A DNA stretch of 64,000 bases, from positions 18,626,570 to 18,690,569 of the forward strand of contig CM039130.1 of NCBI GenBank assembly GCA_022036555.1, written 5' to 3'. The translations under genes were made by a program, and so were the position numbers. Source of the stretch: Microstegium vimineum. Its lineage: Eukaryota; Streptophyta; Magnoliopsida; Poales; Poaceae. Shown here piece by piece: positions 46,770-58,265 of this stretch. The notes under the pieces were generated by a model. That model was not told the DNA's origin, did no database searches, and was given only the letters and a program-made list of their open reading frames with translations. Numbering within the stretch: position 1 is the first letter of the stretch; the number at the start of each line of letters is the position of its first letter.

Positions 46770-47180
46770 TTTTGCTGGCCGGCGAGGAGGCGGCGTGCGC
46801 TGCGCTCGGAGTTGGCGGCCGGATCAGAGACGCCGCGCCGGAGGTTGGGGCTGAGGCGGGGCGGCGGACGGCTGTGGCCGGAGAAGCCGGCGCCAGGGTG
46901 CCGGCATCAGACGGAGCAGGGGCACGGCGGCGGACGAGGCAGTGGCGCCGGCGACCAAGGAGGCCTGCGGGCCGGCAGCGCAGAGGCTGAGATGATGCCG
47001 TAGGCTAGGGCTCTGAGGCGAGGGTGGCGCAACAGAGGCGGCGAACAAGGGCGACACTTGTCAAAGTTGCGTGCGTGGCGTCGATCGAGGGCGGAGTCGG
47101 GTGGCGCCGCGGAGGAGATCAGAGTGCAAGACGTCGAATGAGAAAAACGACCGTAGATCTGGGCTTATATAGGCCCGGAC
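46770..47180 (-). promoter_or_regulatory. CACTA gene promoter and GC-rich leader
   Basis: A 380-bp block (46775-47155) is extremely GC-rich, as in 5' leaders of grass CACTA genes. Upstream on the minus strand is TATATAA (47165-47171), then the subterminal hairpins. ORFs on both strands in this block are composition artefacts. Confidence 0.5.
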
Positions 47181-47398
47181 CTTTAGTCCCGGCTGGTAAC
47201 ACCAACCGGGACTAAAAGACTTTTAGTCCCGGTTGGTGTTACCTGCTGGGACTAAAGGCTAACCTTTAGTCGTGGTTGGTATTACCAGCTAGGACTAAAG
47301 GCTTACCTTGGCTGGTAATACCAACCCGTACTAAAGGTTTTCCCGTTTGGCGACAAATGAAATGGTCCCGGTTGGTCACATCAGCCGGGACTAAAGGT
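47181..47398. repeat. CACTA-type subterminal hairpins (right set)
   Basis: Five hairpins follow one another at 47181-47218, 47220-47258, 47263-47301, 47307-47337 and 47364-47398. The arms are like CTTTAGTCCCGGTTGGT and ACCAACCGGGACTAAAG. The arm differs from the left set at 11.9 kb (TTGGT against TTC), which leaves room for two related CACTA elements. From 47399 to 47935 the sequence is AT-rich, with nothing recognisable and no clear CACTA terminus. Confidence 0.75.
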
Positions 47399-47935
47399 CC
47401 CTGTATGTTCACTTCCCTCCAACTTTCAAAGCAGATTTTGGTCTTTTTGGATATATTTCATTGTAATTTGCTTTTTAAACTTGTTAATTAAACAATAAAT
47501 CAAGTATTAGGCATAATATTATTTTGAAAAAACTATTATTTGTTTTTTCCTTTATTCTTTGAATGAAAAGCCTCAAACTCTAAAATTCGTTTGTTTTCCT
47601 TTTATTTAGTCATCGTAATATAACAATTAATCACAAATTGATTAATGCAAAAAATGTTTTTTGGATAGAAATCTTTTAAACCATATGTTTTGGACAGGAT
47701 ATTAGTTTTCGCATTATCGTAATGTTAAAAATTTGGTTTTTAACCAATAAATTTCAAGAAAAATGGCCGAGAGAATGGAAACATGATCGAGAAAATTTAA
47801 TAATTAGGAAAATAATGAGAAAAAACTAGGATCTTATATGGGGCCGTTATTTAGTTATACATTTTTGCCACAAATAATTTAGGTAGTTTTGACAAAGATA
47901 TATTACACATGCTTCACAAACCTACTATATAAGCC

Positions 47936-49079
47936 TGTTGACACCGTTTTTTAGCACGTGTCAAATGAGCTAAGGCTTGACTGGTCAGCGGCCGTTCTCC
48001 ATCGGCATCGGGAAATCGAGCCAGTATTGCCGATGGGAATATGCTGCGGGAAGACTAAGTGTGTTGCCGATGGAGGCTGGATGGTCCTTGTCGATAAGGT
48101 TAATTGGTGAAGTCAAGTCGTTTGGGCTGTAAAGTTGTTATCGCCGATGGCCGATAAGGAGGTGTACCGATTGCCGATAAGGAGGTATACCGATTGCTGA
48201 TGAGGAGACATTGCCGATTGCCGATGAAGAGTAGTTGTCGATTGCTGATAGGGGCTGATTGGTAGACAGTCACCAGTACAAAGTTGCCGATCAGGAAGTA
48301 TTGCCGATGCCGATGGGCATGGGGTGCCGATGAGTGCAGGGTGACTTAGCACTTGATATCAGCAGAAAGCTGCTGGTGGTCAAAGAAGGAAGTCGCGGAT
48401 TGAAGGGATCTGCCGATGGAAAGTTTCCATCGAGGAGGGGCATAAGGAAACTGGTGATTTTGTGCCAGTATTATTATAGCAGTTTGAGTCTGACTCTTGC
48501 ATGAGTCATTTATTTTCCTTTAAAATATGTGTGTTTGTTTAGGAAAATAATATTATTGTTTTAGATCCGACTCCTACGCGAGTCAGTTTCCTTAAAGTTA
48601 GGAGTTTGTTTTAGAAAGGATACGAGTCGTGTCTTTGTACAACTCTCCATACGGGAGTATAAATATGTGCCCGAGGGCTGCGTGTAAATCAATCCAATAT
48701 CAAACAAACCAATTTTACTCTTATTCTACTTTTATCGCAATTTATACTTTTTGCATTAGCTGTAGCTATCAACGAGTTCTTCAAGTTTTAACGGGCTGCA
48801 TCAGCTTGATCTCCGTCAAATCCTTGCAAGTTCCGCGTGGGAGTACCTCTGAGCTTTGGCATCCGGGCGCATCGCTGTTGCCTCGTTCGGCTCTGCTCTA
48901 GTTATCCTGATCAAGCCTCAATCCCAACATTCGGGCGCATCGTCGTTGTCTGGATTGGATCTTGTTCTAGTTATCGTCCTTGTCGATTAACTGGTCAAAT
49001 CTACTGGCACGCCTCCGGATATCGAATTTCTGGTATAAGCCCGAGGTGTTCACAAATCCTGACGCTTTTTGTGTCAACA
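47936..49079 (+). mobile_element. E5 5' LTR
   Basis: The 1144-bp LTR begins TGTTGACACCG and ends TGTGTCAACA. GCCGATGG, GCCGATAAGG and related GCCGAT units recur about a dozen times between 48020 and 48420. The likely PBS, TTGGCACGCTCGGTGGGAC, follows at 49086-49104. Confidence 0.8.
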
Positions 49080-49130
49080 CCTCTTTTGGCACGCTCGGTG
49101 GGACACGATTATATAAATCTTACATCTATC

Positions 49131-51123
49131 ATGGGTGATCACACCGACGTTAACCAGAGGAACGTCATCGAAGTCTCCGAGGCCGATCTGAAAGATGATC
49201 AGAGGCTGACCATGGAGCAGGCTATGGAGGAGTACAAACAATTGTATCTGAAATCCTTCAGCCTAAGCAGGAGCGGCGAGGCAATCCAGAAGCAAGATCC
49301 GCTGTTGCCACGGCAGATCACGTATGACGCTAATCCTGGTAAGCTACAAGAGATGGTTAATTCTGCTGTAAGTCAAGCATTAATTAGCCACTCCAACGTG
49401 CTGTCCAATACTGTCTACAATGCTGTTGCGCAATCATTCAAAGAAGGACGTGCACCGCACTATGTTGGTCCAGCGTACCATCAACCTGGATCGGCATCTA
49501 TAAGTCCATCGGCAGCCCCAATGGCGCCTTCCACTCCTGTGGAACCATCTGCCGATGTGGCTACATCGCCAAGACCGAACCCTGGCAGCGTCACCAAGCT
49601 CAACACAGATCCAGTGGTGTCGGCAATTTCAGGACCTGCTATCCAAAGTCAGTCAGCCCCTGCTAACCGGTGGGGATACGGTATGCCTCCGAATCTATAT
49701 GCTGGTTCTAATCTGGTGTAGGGAGATAGCTCGGCTTGGAAGGGCTCTATGGCATCGGCAACGCAATCACAGCCGGTTGTCCCTATGATGCATTACTCTG
49801 CGCCTTCTCCAACCATGCAAGTGCCATCAGAGGATCTTCAAGTAATCCCTAAGATACCTCTGATGCCACCATCGGCGAGCTCTATGCTGATGCAGCACAT
49901 GATAACAGCCGACAGTCAACCTCTGGTGGCGAACCCTCAAACTGGAATGCTCATTCCCCAAAGTAACCTGGTGATTGATTGCTCCAGAATACAAGAGCCA
50001 CATGCTCCAGTCAGCTACCAGCCATCGGTAAGTCATATGCCGATGATTTACAATCCTGGATGGGTCAACCAGCCGCTGGCTCAACAACCTGGCGTGTCGA
50101 TGCATCATTATGGAGACCCAGCACATACTCAGAGCGGACCATCGGTACAACAATCGATGAATATAATGACTCAACCTAATCAGCTAAGTGTGCAGAACTA
50201 TCCATTGGTGCATCAACCGATGCATAGTGCTCAGATGACTGGTGCTGCGCCCGTAACTACTCCGCATCATCCTCAAGAGGCGCATCAGCCGGCTCCACCA
50301 GTCAACAACCAGCCAATGAGTCGGCAAGAGTAGGACGCGTATTGGGCCGATAAGATCGCCGAAGTTATGAAAGAACAGTTCGGCAGCAAACCCTCCTGCA
50401 TATGACTTGATCCCTCTCCCAAATCGGTACAAAGTGCTTGATTTTACCAAGTTCTCCGGCCAAGATGACACGTCAACAATGGAGCATATCAACCGCTTCA
50501 TTATCCAGTGCGGAGAAGCTGCCAGCAGGGAGGAGTTGAAGGTGAGATTGTTCTCTTCGTCGTTGTCTGGATTGGCATTCACATGGTTCATATCACTGCC
50601 TCCAAATTCTGTAATCACATGGGCCGATCTAGAGAGGCAATTTCATAAATACTTCTTCTCTGGTATACATAAGAAGAAGCTTACCGATTTGGTCAAGATG
50701 AGGCAACGCAATGATGAATTGGTAGAAAGCTTTGTTCAGAGGCTACGGGACGTGAAGAACAAGTGCTACAGTCTGGTGCTTGATGATCGGCAACTGGTAG
50801 ATTTGGCCTTCCAAGGATTACTGCCGCACATCAAGGACAAGTATGCGTCCCAAGAATTTGAAAACCTGAGTCATCTGGTGCAAAGGATTACCGATCAAGA
50901 TATCAAAACCTTTGAACCTAGGAAGACTTGGAACAAGAAGGTGACCTTCATCGGGAGAGAAGAAGACTCTAGGTCAGATGAAGAGTTAAGCGTCGACGTG
51001 GCCGAATGGGTGAAGGATAAGAAGCCTGTGTCTTGTCCGTTCGGCCAAAAAGAAACCGAAAGGTTCACCTTTGACATCACCAAGGCCGATAGGATGTTTG
51101 ACTTATTACTTCAAGAAGGGTGA
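49131..51123 (+). pseudogene. E5 gag
   Basis: ATG 49131 opens MGDHTDVNQRN. A long Pro/Ser/Gln-rich N-terminal part has in-frame TAG stops at 49719 and 50331, then a frame change near 50400. The conserved gag core follows from 50407: YKVLDFTKFSGQDDTSTMEH, LFSSSLSGLAFTWFISLPP and FVQRLRDVKNKCYSL. A TGA at 51121-51123 separates it from the protease part. Confidence 0.8.
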
Positions 51124-51129
51124 ATTAAG

Positions 51130-52782
51130 TTGGCGCCTAACCAAGTAATTCCATCGGCCGAAGAGCTTAAGAAGATTAGGTACTGCAAGTGGCATAATGC
51201 AACTTCACACAGTACCAATGACTGCAAAGTGTTCAGGCAGCAGTTGCAGTCAGAGATTGAATCTGGGCGTATTAAGTTTGAAAATTCTAAAGTCCAGAAA
51301 CTGATGAAGATAGATCAGCACCCGTTTCTGAACAATATGGTGGAAATCGGTGAGAAGACCAGAGTGCTGATATCGAAAGCTGCCAGGAAGAACTCATCGG
51401 TAGATCCTGAACATCAAGTACCTGAGCACGACGCAAGAAGGTTTGCCGATGACAGTAAAGGTAAGAAGGTTGCCGATGAAGGCAGGAGTGCCAACAGGGC
51501 TCCTGGGGTCGTGATCACACACAAACAGTCGAGGCAAGATCATCGGCAATCACGTGAAGAGCGATATCAACAAGAAGAAGAAGAGCATCGGGAATGGCTT
51601 CGACATAAAGACCACTGGAAGTGCCCCTTCTTCGTTCACTGCTGGGAAGAAGGCATCAAGCTGCCCACTGCCGATAATTGTCCAGAGTGCAAGGAGTATT
51701 ACACCGCCGATCGGTTAGGTAAGAGACCTTGTTTTGGTGATCAGGCACCCAGGTACGCCAGGCCACTCAGAGAGAACATATCGGCACATGACCGACTGGG
51801 GGGCAAACTCAGTGCCCATGACAGGCTTGGCAAACGTGTTGATCAAGGGGAGCTGGAGGAAATGGCCAATGCAAGAGTACCTGACGAAGAAATATTCTCT
51901 AGAGATCCCAACATTGGAAGAAGTGTCGATGTAGGCAGTGGAGGGCAGCGCCAGCCTGCCTGGAAAACCAAGCTTCCTCAGTGGTGCCCTAAGGGTCTGA
52001 CCAAGACTCAGAAAAGGAGGATTCAGCGCCAACGCCGTGATGACCTGTATAACGATGAAGAACCCTCAAGAGAGAAGCAGTGGAGGCCGAAGCGCAAGGA
52101 AAGGGATCCATCGGCAGATATCAACATGGTCGTCATGTTGCCGATGGAGTTCATGGCGCCTATTAGTGATGATGAGGAGTCTGCTGAAATGGCACAATTG
52201 GTGCTGGATCCGATGACAGCTGTCTTCGAAAAGCCTACCGATGATGAGAGGCAGCACTTAAGGGCTTTGTTTGTTAAGGGCAAAGTGGATGGACAGCCGA
52301 TGGCGAAGATGTTAGTAGATGGCGGCGCGTCGATCAATATAATGCCATATGTCGTGTTCAGAAACCTTGGGAAAGGTGACCAAGACTTAGTCAAGACTGA
52401 CATGAAGCTCAAGGATTTTGAGGGCAATGTGTCGACAGCCATGGGAGCCGTATGTGTTGACTTAACCATCGGCAACAAAACTTTGCCAACGACATTTTTT
52501 GTAATTAGTGGCAAAGGGACTTACAACTTGCTCCTCGGAAGGGATTGGATCCACGCCAATTGCTGTATTCCTTCCACCATGCATCAAAGCCTTATGCAGT
52601 GGATCGGGGACAAAATTGAAGTCGTCCGAAGTGAAGCCCCATCTACTGTTGCATCGGCAGAATCGGAAACTTATGAGCAGACTAGGTGCATATCTGGCGA
52701 AGCCTGGGACAAAGAGTTCCTCAAAGTTGCCGATTACCGCATTACACCGATCCAAGCAGTCGGTCCTGAAGAAGAGTTTTAA
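51130..52782 (+). CDS. E5 zinc-binding linker and aspartic protease
   Basis: An open frame of 550 codons begins with a Cys-His pattern, CKWHNATSHSTNDCK. It continues through charged repeats (SAHDRLGGKLSAHDRLGKR) into a retropepsin with LVDGGASINIMPYVVF, in which DGG stands for the usual DTG/DSG as in many Tat elements, and YNLLLGRDWIHAN. There is no ATG at its start, consistent with polyprotein readthrough from gag. Confidence 0.8.
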   Translation: MAPNQVIPSAEELKKIRYCKWHNATSHSTNDCKVFRQQLQSEIESGRIKFENSKVQKLMKIDQHPFLNNMVEIGEKTRVLISKAARKNSSVDPEHQVPEHDARRFADDSKGKKVADEGRSANRAPGVVITHKQSRQDHRQSREERYQQEEEEHREWLRHKDHWKCPFFVHCWEEGIKLPTADNCPECKEYYTADRLGKRPCFGDQAPRYARPLRENISAHDRLGGKLSAHDRLGKRVDQGELEEMANARVPDEEIFSRDPNIGRSVDVGSGGQRQPAWKTKLPQWCPKGLTKTQKRRIQRQRRDDLYNDEEPSREKQWRPKRKERDPSADINMVVMLPMEFMAPISDDEESAEMAQLVLDPMTAVFEKPTDDERQHLRALFVKGKVDGQPMAKMLVDGGASINIMPYVVFRNLGKGDQDLVKTDMKLKDFEGNVSTAMGAVCVDLTIGNKTLPTTFFVISGKGTYNLLLGRDWIHANCCIPSTMHQSLMQWIGDKIEVVRSEAPSTVASAESETYEQTRCISGEAWDKEFLKVADYRITPIQAVGPEEEF

Positions 52783-54413
52783 TGGATCGGTTCGCTGATG
52801 ACGGAAAATTGGGGCAGGGCTTCACGTCCGCCGATGATTTACTCGAGATCGACATCGGTGATGGTAGTAAACCTAGGCCTACTTTTATTAGTGCTAAGTT
52901 AGATTCCCAATGTAAATAGCAGTTAACCGATCTATTAAAAGAAAATAAAGATTGTTTTGCTTGGGATTATACAGAGATGCCTAGTTTAGACCGATCGATA
53001 GTTGAACATCGGTTACCCATCAAGTCTGGTTTCCAACCACATCGGCAACCTGCACGCTGATGCAATCCTACTATTCTACCTGACATCAAAGCTGAGATTA
53101 CGAAGTTAATCGAAGCTGGATTTATTCGGCAGTGCCGATATGCCGATTAGATTTCTAATATGGTTCCTGTGTATAAAAAGAATGGAAAACTTCGTGTTTG
53201 CATTGATTTCAGGAATCTTAACAAGGCTACGCCGATGGACGGCTATTCGATGCCCGTTGCCGATCTGCTGATCGATGCTGCTGCTGGACATCAAATTATT
53301 AGCTTCATGGATGGTAATGCTGGGTATAATCAGATATTCATGGCTGAAGAAGACATATCCAAGACTGCTTTTCGATGTCCAGGTCACGTTGGTTTATTTG
53401 AATGGGTAGTCATGACTTTTGGCCTAAAGAATGCCGGTGCTACTTATCAGAGAGCGATGAATTTCATCTTTCATAAGTACATCGGCGCGATAGTTGAAAT
53501 CTACATTGATGACGTGGTGGTTAAGTCTGGAGATTTCAAGAAGCATCTTGCCGATTTGCGAAAAATATTGGAGTGTACAAGGGAACATAGGTTAAAGATG
53601 AATCCTAACAAGTGTGCGTTTGGCGTATTGGCAGGACAGTTTCTGGGTTTCATGGTGCACCAGAGAGGCATTGAAATTGGCAGAAAGTCTATTGATGCAA
53701 TTAACAAGGTGGTTGCTCCTACAAACAAGACTGAGTTGCAGTCCTTGATTGGCAAGATTAATTTCATTAGAAGGTTTATATCCAATCTGTCTAGTAAGAT
53801 TAAATCTTTTAGTGCATTGTTGAAGCTGAAAGTCGATCAAGAGTTTGTATGGGAAGAAGAACAACAATTAGCCTTGGAGGAGATCAAGAGATATTTAATG
53901 AACCCTCCAGTCTTAGTTCCACCTCAGCACGGGAAGCCTTTCAGGTTATATTTGTCTGCCGATGATGGCATTATCGGGTCAGCCTTGATTCAAGAATTTG
54001 AAGGGAAGGAACGTGTGATATATTATCTAAGCAGAAGGTTGGTAGATGCTGAAACCAGGTATTCGGCCATAGAGAGATTGTGCTTATGTTTATATTTCTC
54101 TTGCATTAAATTAAGACATTATTTATTGTCGGCTGAATGCACTGTTATCTGCAAAGATGATGTGGTTAAGTACGTGTTGTCAATGCCGATTTTGAGTGGA
54201 CGAATCGGTAAGTGGATTCTGGCACTTTCAGAGTTTGACCTAAGGTATGAATCGGCTAAGGCTGTTAAGGGTCAGGTGATGGCCGATTTTGTTACTCAGC
54301 ATTGTAATGTGGTGAGCTCTGTGGAAATTGCTCCTTGGACTTTATTCTTTGATGGGTCTACGTGCAAGGATGGAGCAGGTATCGGTATTCTCTTAATTTC
54401 ACCCCGAGGATAG
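52783..54413 (+). CDS. E5 reverse transcriptase, RNase H and start of second RNase H
   Basis: From 52792 the frame is broken by stops at 52917, 53058 and 53148, then open from 53160. RT motifs are VCIDFRNLNKATPMDGYSMP, VISFMDGNAGYNQ-like and the catalytic YIDD box (VEIYIDDVVVK). RNase H shows LYLSADDGIIGSALIQ. The archaeal-type RNase H starts at TLFFDGSTCKDGAGIGILL and is interrupted by a TAG at 54412. Confidence 0.85.
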
Positions 54414-55359
54414 AAGTATGAAATTTCGTTGCCGATTGTTGCTACTTCAACAAACAATCAGGCTGAGTACCAGGCTTTACTTAAGGGGTTAGAATTACTC
54501 AGGGAAGTACGTGCCGATGCTGTTGAAATCTTCGGTGATTCCATGTTGGTGATTAACCAATTGATCGGGACATATGAATGCGGAAGTGAAGTTTTGATTG
54601 CAGCCCATGAGAGGTGTTTGCAATTATTAAAAGAGTTCAAAAATACCGCCTTGAGCATATTTCTAGGTTGCATAATGAAGAGGCCAATCGGTTGGCATAG
54701 AATGCCTCAGGGTATCAGCCGATTCAAGAAGTAATGCCATCGGTAACAGTTGCCGATGATTGGAAAAAGGAGATTGCCGATTACTTAAGGGACCCATCTA
54801 GGAAAGCTGAGAGGCGTCTAAGGTTCCAAGCTACTAAGTACGTGCTCCTCGACGATGAATTGTATTATCGAATGATTGATGGAGTTTTGCTTAGATGCCT
54901 TGGCAAAGAGGAATCAAAAGAGTTGATGGGTGAAATCCATGAAGGTGTGTGTGGAGCGCATCAATCGGCATTTAAGATGAAGTGGATGATTAGGCGAAAT
55001 GGATATTATTGGCCGACAATCCTTGAAGATTGCTTCAACTATTTCAAAGGTTGAGGGCGTTGATTAGTATTGAAGAGAATAAGAAGAGGGTTGCCAGATG
55101 GTATGACAAGAGAGTTAAGGTAAAGGAGTTTGCCGATGGTGATTTGGTTTGGAAGTTGGTTTTACCGATCGGGACTAAGAGCTCTAAATTTGGAAAGTGG
55201 TCCCCTAATTGGGAGGGTCTTTATCGGGTAAAACAGCCTGCTCCTGGCAATGCTTATATTTTGGAAACTCTCGAAGGAGTTGCATTCTCTAGAGAGATTG
55301 TAGAATCATGGACCCTTGTGTTTAGGCGATTAACGACAATACTAGGTCACTATGACTAA
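54414..55359 (+). pseudogene. E5 archaeal-type RNase H end and deleted integrase
   Basis: The second RNase H goes on with TSTNNQAEYQALLKGLELLR and EIFGDSMLVINQ. Integrase starts at 54734 with the zinc-binding His pair (HEGVCGAHQ) and YYWPTILEDC. It then jumps at about 55050 from NYFKG straight to LRALISIEENKKRVARWYDK of the C-terminal domain. The two Cys of the zinc domain and the whole DDE core are missing, a deletion of roughly 600-700 bp by comparison with the family. Confidence 0.75.
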
Positions 55360-55382
55360 CGTGTGTCTTGCAGATGCAAAGT

Positions 55383-58213
55383 TGTTTATGTTAGGTCATT
55401 AGTGATGCAAGTTGAATGGGCTTAATGGATATTCATGCCCCCAAGATGGAAATCGTTTCGGTTGAAAAGGATGATGATACAAGTCGAAGACTAGGCTAGT
55501 TCTTAGTGCCATAAGGTTGAGAAGGGCACTAAGTACAGCTAGGATTTTGTTTTTCCTTTGACCGTACTATAAAGGGGGGTATGAGATTAGTAGCTTGACC
55601 TAGGAGAGTTTAGGAGAGTGGGTATATGCACACTTGTCACAACTAGTCCTAGAGACCTTGCTTTCAGCCCTTGGTAAACCCTAGAAATGGTAGGAGCAAA
55701 ATGCCTTGAGAAATCTTAGCGAAAACAGTTGAAAAAGAGGGAGAAAGAGGCTCCGGACCACTCTGCCAAGTAGGCGTCGGACCAAGGAGAGTGGTCCGAC
55801 GGTCCCTGACTTAGGAAAAATCTCAGCTCGAGGAGCTCCGGACCACCTTTCTAGAAAGCATTGGACCATAGGAGAGTGGTCCGATGGCTTGGTTCAGAGA
55901 GAGAGAGAAGGCTCCGGACTAGTCCGACGGTGAGTCCGACGGCTAGTCCGACGCTTCAAGACAGGAGGTTGGGTTTATGCAGTAAGCCCCCTGGCTCCGG
56001 ACCAGAGCGTCGGACCAGGGCTCCGGACCAAGGAGAGTGGTCCGGTGGTTGGAAAAAGAGAAGAATTTTTTCACTCAGAGAGCACCCAGGTTCCGTGTTA
56101 GGAATATGCCCTAGAGCTAATCATGTAGATGATTATATTCCGATTGTATCCATAATTAATAAAGTGTTCTTTGAATATCCATTATAGACAACGAGTATTG
56201 ATTGACGATTATGTGAATTGTTTGTGGAACTCAATTACCTGAATGGTTATTCTAAAAGTTGTCCCTGGTCGGCATTCTTGTAAGAGCACACTTGAATATT
56301 AGACCAGCACATGTATTAGTTGATGGCTATGTTTCACAAGTCATAGACATGGAGATGTCAAACTAATAATGTGGGCACATGTGAGACATGTAGGCTGGAC
56401 TGACCCAACAAGAGAAAGTCTCTATTCATGTCATGTAGGTTATGTCCTTAGACCTGAGATTGTGGTATGTACTCAAGATGTGAAACGATCTACTTAGGGA
56501 CTATCAAACGCTACTCCGTTATTGGGTAGTTATAAAGGTGGTCATTGGGTGGTCGGGAAACATGCTATGAGACATAGACAATCAAGATGGAATTTGCCCC
56601 TCTCTTCGTGAGAGAGATATCACTGGATCACTCATGTGATTGGATCAACAAATGCATGGCCGTGCTTGGGTTAAGTGTTAACCCACGAGTTGAACCATAT
56701 ATCGAGTGGCAAAGGGAATAACTTGTACATGGTCATAGTGGTTCGTCTGATATGATCATAGCGTATGCATAGGAGTTGACACACCTTGCTAGAGGCCGCT
56801 ATCAACTATTGGTCGAGTAAGAGTACTTGGGCCATGTCTATGTATGCGTGAGCCCATAGGGTCGCACGCTTAAGGGGCTGGAAGCCTAATTCGGGTTGGA
56901 CCCGAATTAGACTAGGTTTAGGGTTACTAAATGGCCTCCAACGTGGGAGCTCGTCAGGACGCCTATATAAGCAAGGGGTGGTCGCGGGGCAAGATTGATC
57001 CACGCCTTTTGGCAGCCGCCGTCGCCTCCCCACGCTCGCGCCTTTTGCTCCTCGCGGACCTAGCAGTCCGGATGCGCAACGCTTCCTCCCTGCACGTGTG
57101 GGATTCCTCGGAGGTGCTGCATCTAGAGCACAAGGACGAACCGCGCGAAGGGGACGTTGAGACGGACGACCACAAAACTGCACTGCCTACTGCGACGCGC
57201 ACGAGTACATCAAGTCGTCTTCCGCTGCACCTGCGCGTCTAGTGGTAATCCCGTAACCTGTAACTAGCAGTAGATCCTGGTTTATGAGGTCGAAATTTTT
57301 TATTTTTCAGCTAGCGTAGCAACCTCGTAATCCATCACTCCGGACCAATGCGTCGGACCAGAGCGTCGGACCATGCAGAGTAGTCCGACGGTGCCTGAGT
57401 TGGAATCCAGAGTGAGCTCCGGACCAGTGTGCATGGTCCGGTGGCTTCGCAGAGAGAGGAAAAAGTAAAAAACGGCTAGTTTTGGAGGTGGGGACTATTT
57501 ATAGTTGCCCCCTTCGTCCTTAGGATAACTCTTGGCCATTGTTTCAGCTGGTGACACCTTGAGAAATCCTTTGGAGAGTCAAGAGGCTAGTGAGGGAGAG
57601 ATTAGAGAGAGTTCATCTTTTTCTTCCCTCCTAGAGTGATTAGGAGTGACTTGTGTGCATCCATCCACCTTCCTAGCCTTGAGTTGGTCAAGTGAAGGTC
57701 TTGTGCTTGTTACTCTTGGTGTTCGACAGCACCTAGACAGTTTGGTGGTGTTCGGAGGAAGTGATCGCCGGGAGATTGTTGGCGGCTCTTCTCCAAGCTT
57801 CTGTGATCGGTTGTGGGCGATTCACCGAGCCGAAGTGGCGAAGAATCAGCCCGTAGAGAGCACTCTACCCTTGCGCGGGTAGAGGGGGGGAGCGATACCT
57901 TGCGAGGTGCTCCAACGAGGACTAGGGGGGGTGTGTCGACACCTCGATACCTCGGGAAAAAATCGCTGCGTCACTGAGAATTTCTTTTTCCCTAGCTCTT
58001 TACATTTCCGCATTACTTTCCGTCTTGTTTAGACTTTACCTACTAGAATTGCTTAGGTTGCATTTAATTTCCATGAACTGCTACCGCTTTCTAGCTAGGA
58101 CACACGGATCGTAGGCACTAGGGGGTGATTAGCATTTGATAGGTTTTCATATTTGCTTTAGAAATTTAAAACAAGCGCAATTCACCCCCCTCTTGGGCAT
58201 CTTGATCCTTTCA
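55383..58213 (+). mobile_element. SIRE 5' LTR (contains a nested solo LTR)
   Basis: Without the 1242-bp solo LTR and the 5-bp duplication the LTR is about 1.58 kb. It has clusters of GGTCCGGAC and GTCCGACG motifs at 55750-56045 and 57340-57450, then TATTTATAG at about 57495, and ends CTTTCA at 58213 just before the PBS. Preceding bases AAAGT could be the left target duplication. Confidence 0.7.
56096..57337 (+). mobile_element. Solo LTR nested in the SIRE LTR
   Basis: The element begins TGTTAGGAATATGCCCTAGA, a start known from a widespread grass LTR family, and ends ACCTCGTAATCCATCA. Flanks TTCCG (56091-56095) and CTCCG (57338-57342) are a target duplication with one change. A CTATATAAGC box is near 56962, followed by a GC-rich leader. 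No internal sequence is present. Confidence 0.75.
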
Positions 58214-58215
58214 AT

Positions 58216-58227
58216 TGGTATCAGAGC
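58216..58227 (+). other. SIRE primer binding site (initiator tRNA-Met)
   Basis: TGGTATCAGAGC, complementary to the 3' end of plant initiator tRNA-Met, follows the LTR end by two bases. Confidence 0.85.
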
Positions 58228-58265
58228 CTTGTTGCTCTAAATTAGGCTTCACCGCCTAGAGCAAG

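Larger units (their letters stand above)
47936..55382 (+). mobile_element. E5: Tat-type Ty3/gypsy element with archaeal-type RNase H
   Basis: The plus-strand element has a 5' LTR (47936-49079), gag, protease, RT, RNase H, a second (archaeal-type) RNase H and a broken integrase, and is cut at 55383 by a SIRE-type copia element. The double RNase H places it in the Tat lineage. Its 3' end must lie beyond the window or be lost. Many stops and the missing integrase core make it inactive. Confidence 0.85.

Noticed and set aside
46772..47215. Ala/Arg-rich ORFs on both strands
   Set aside because: They are composition artefacts of the GC-rich CACTA leader.
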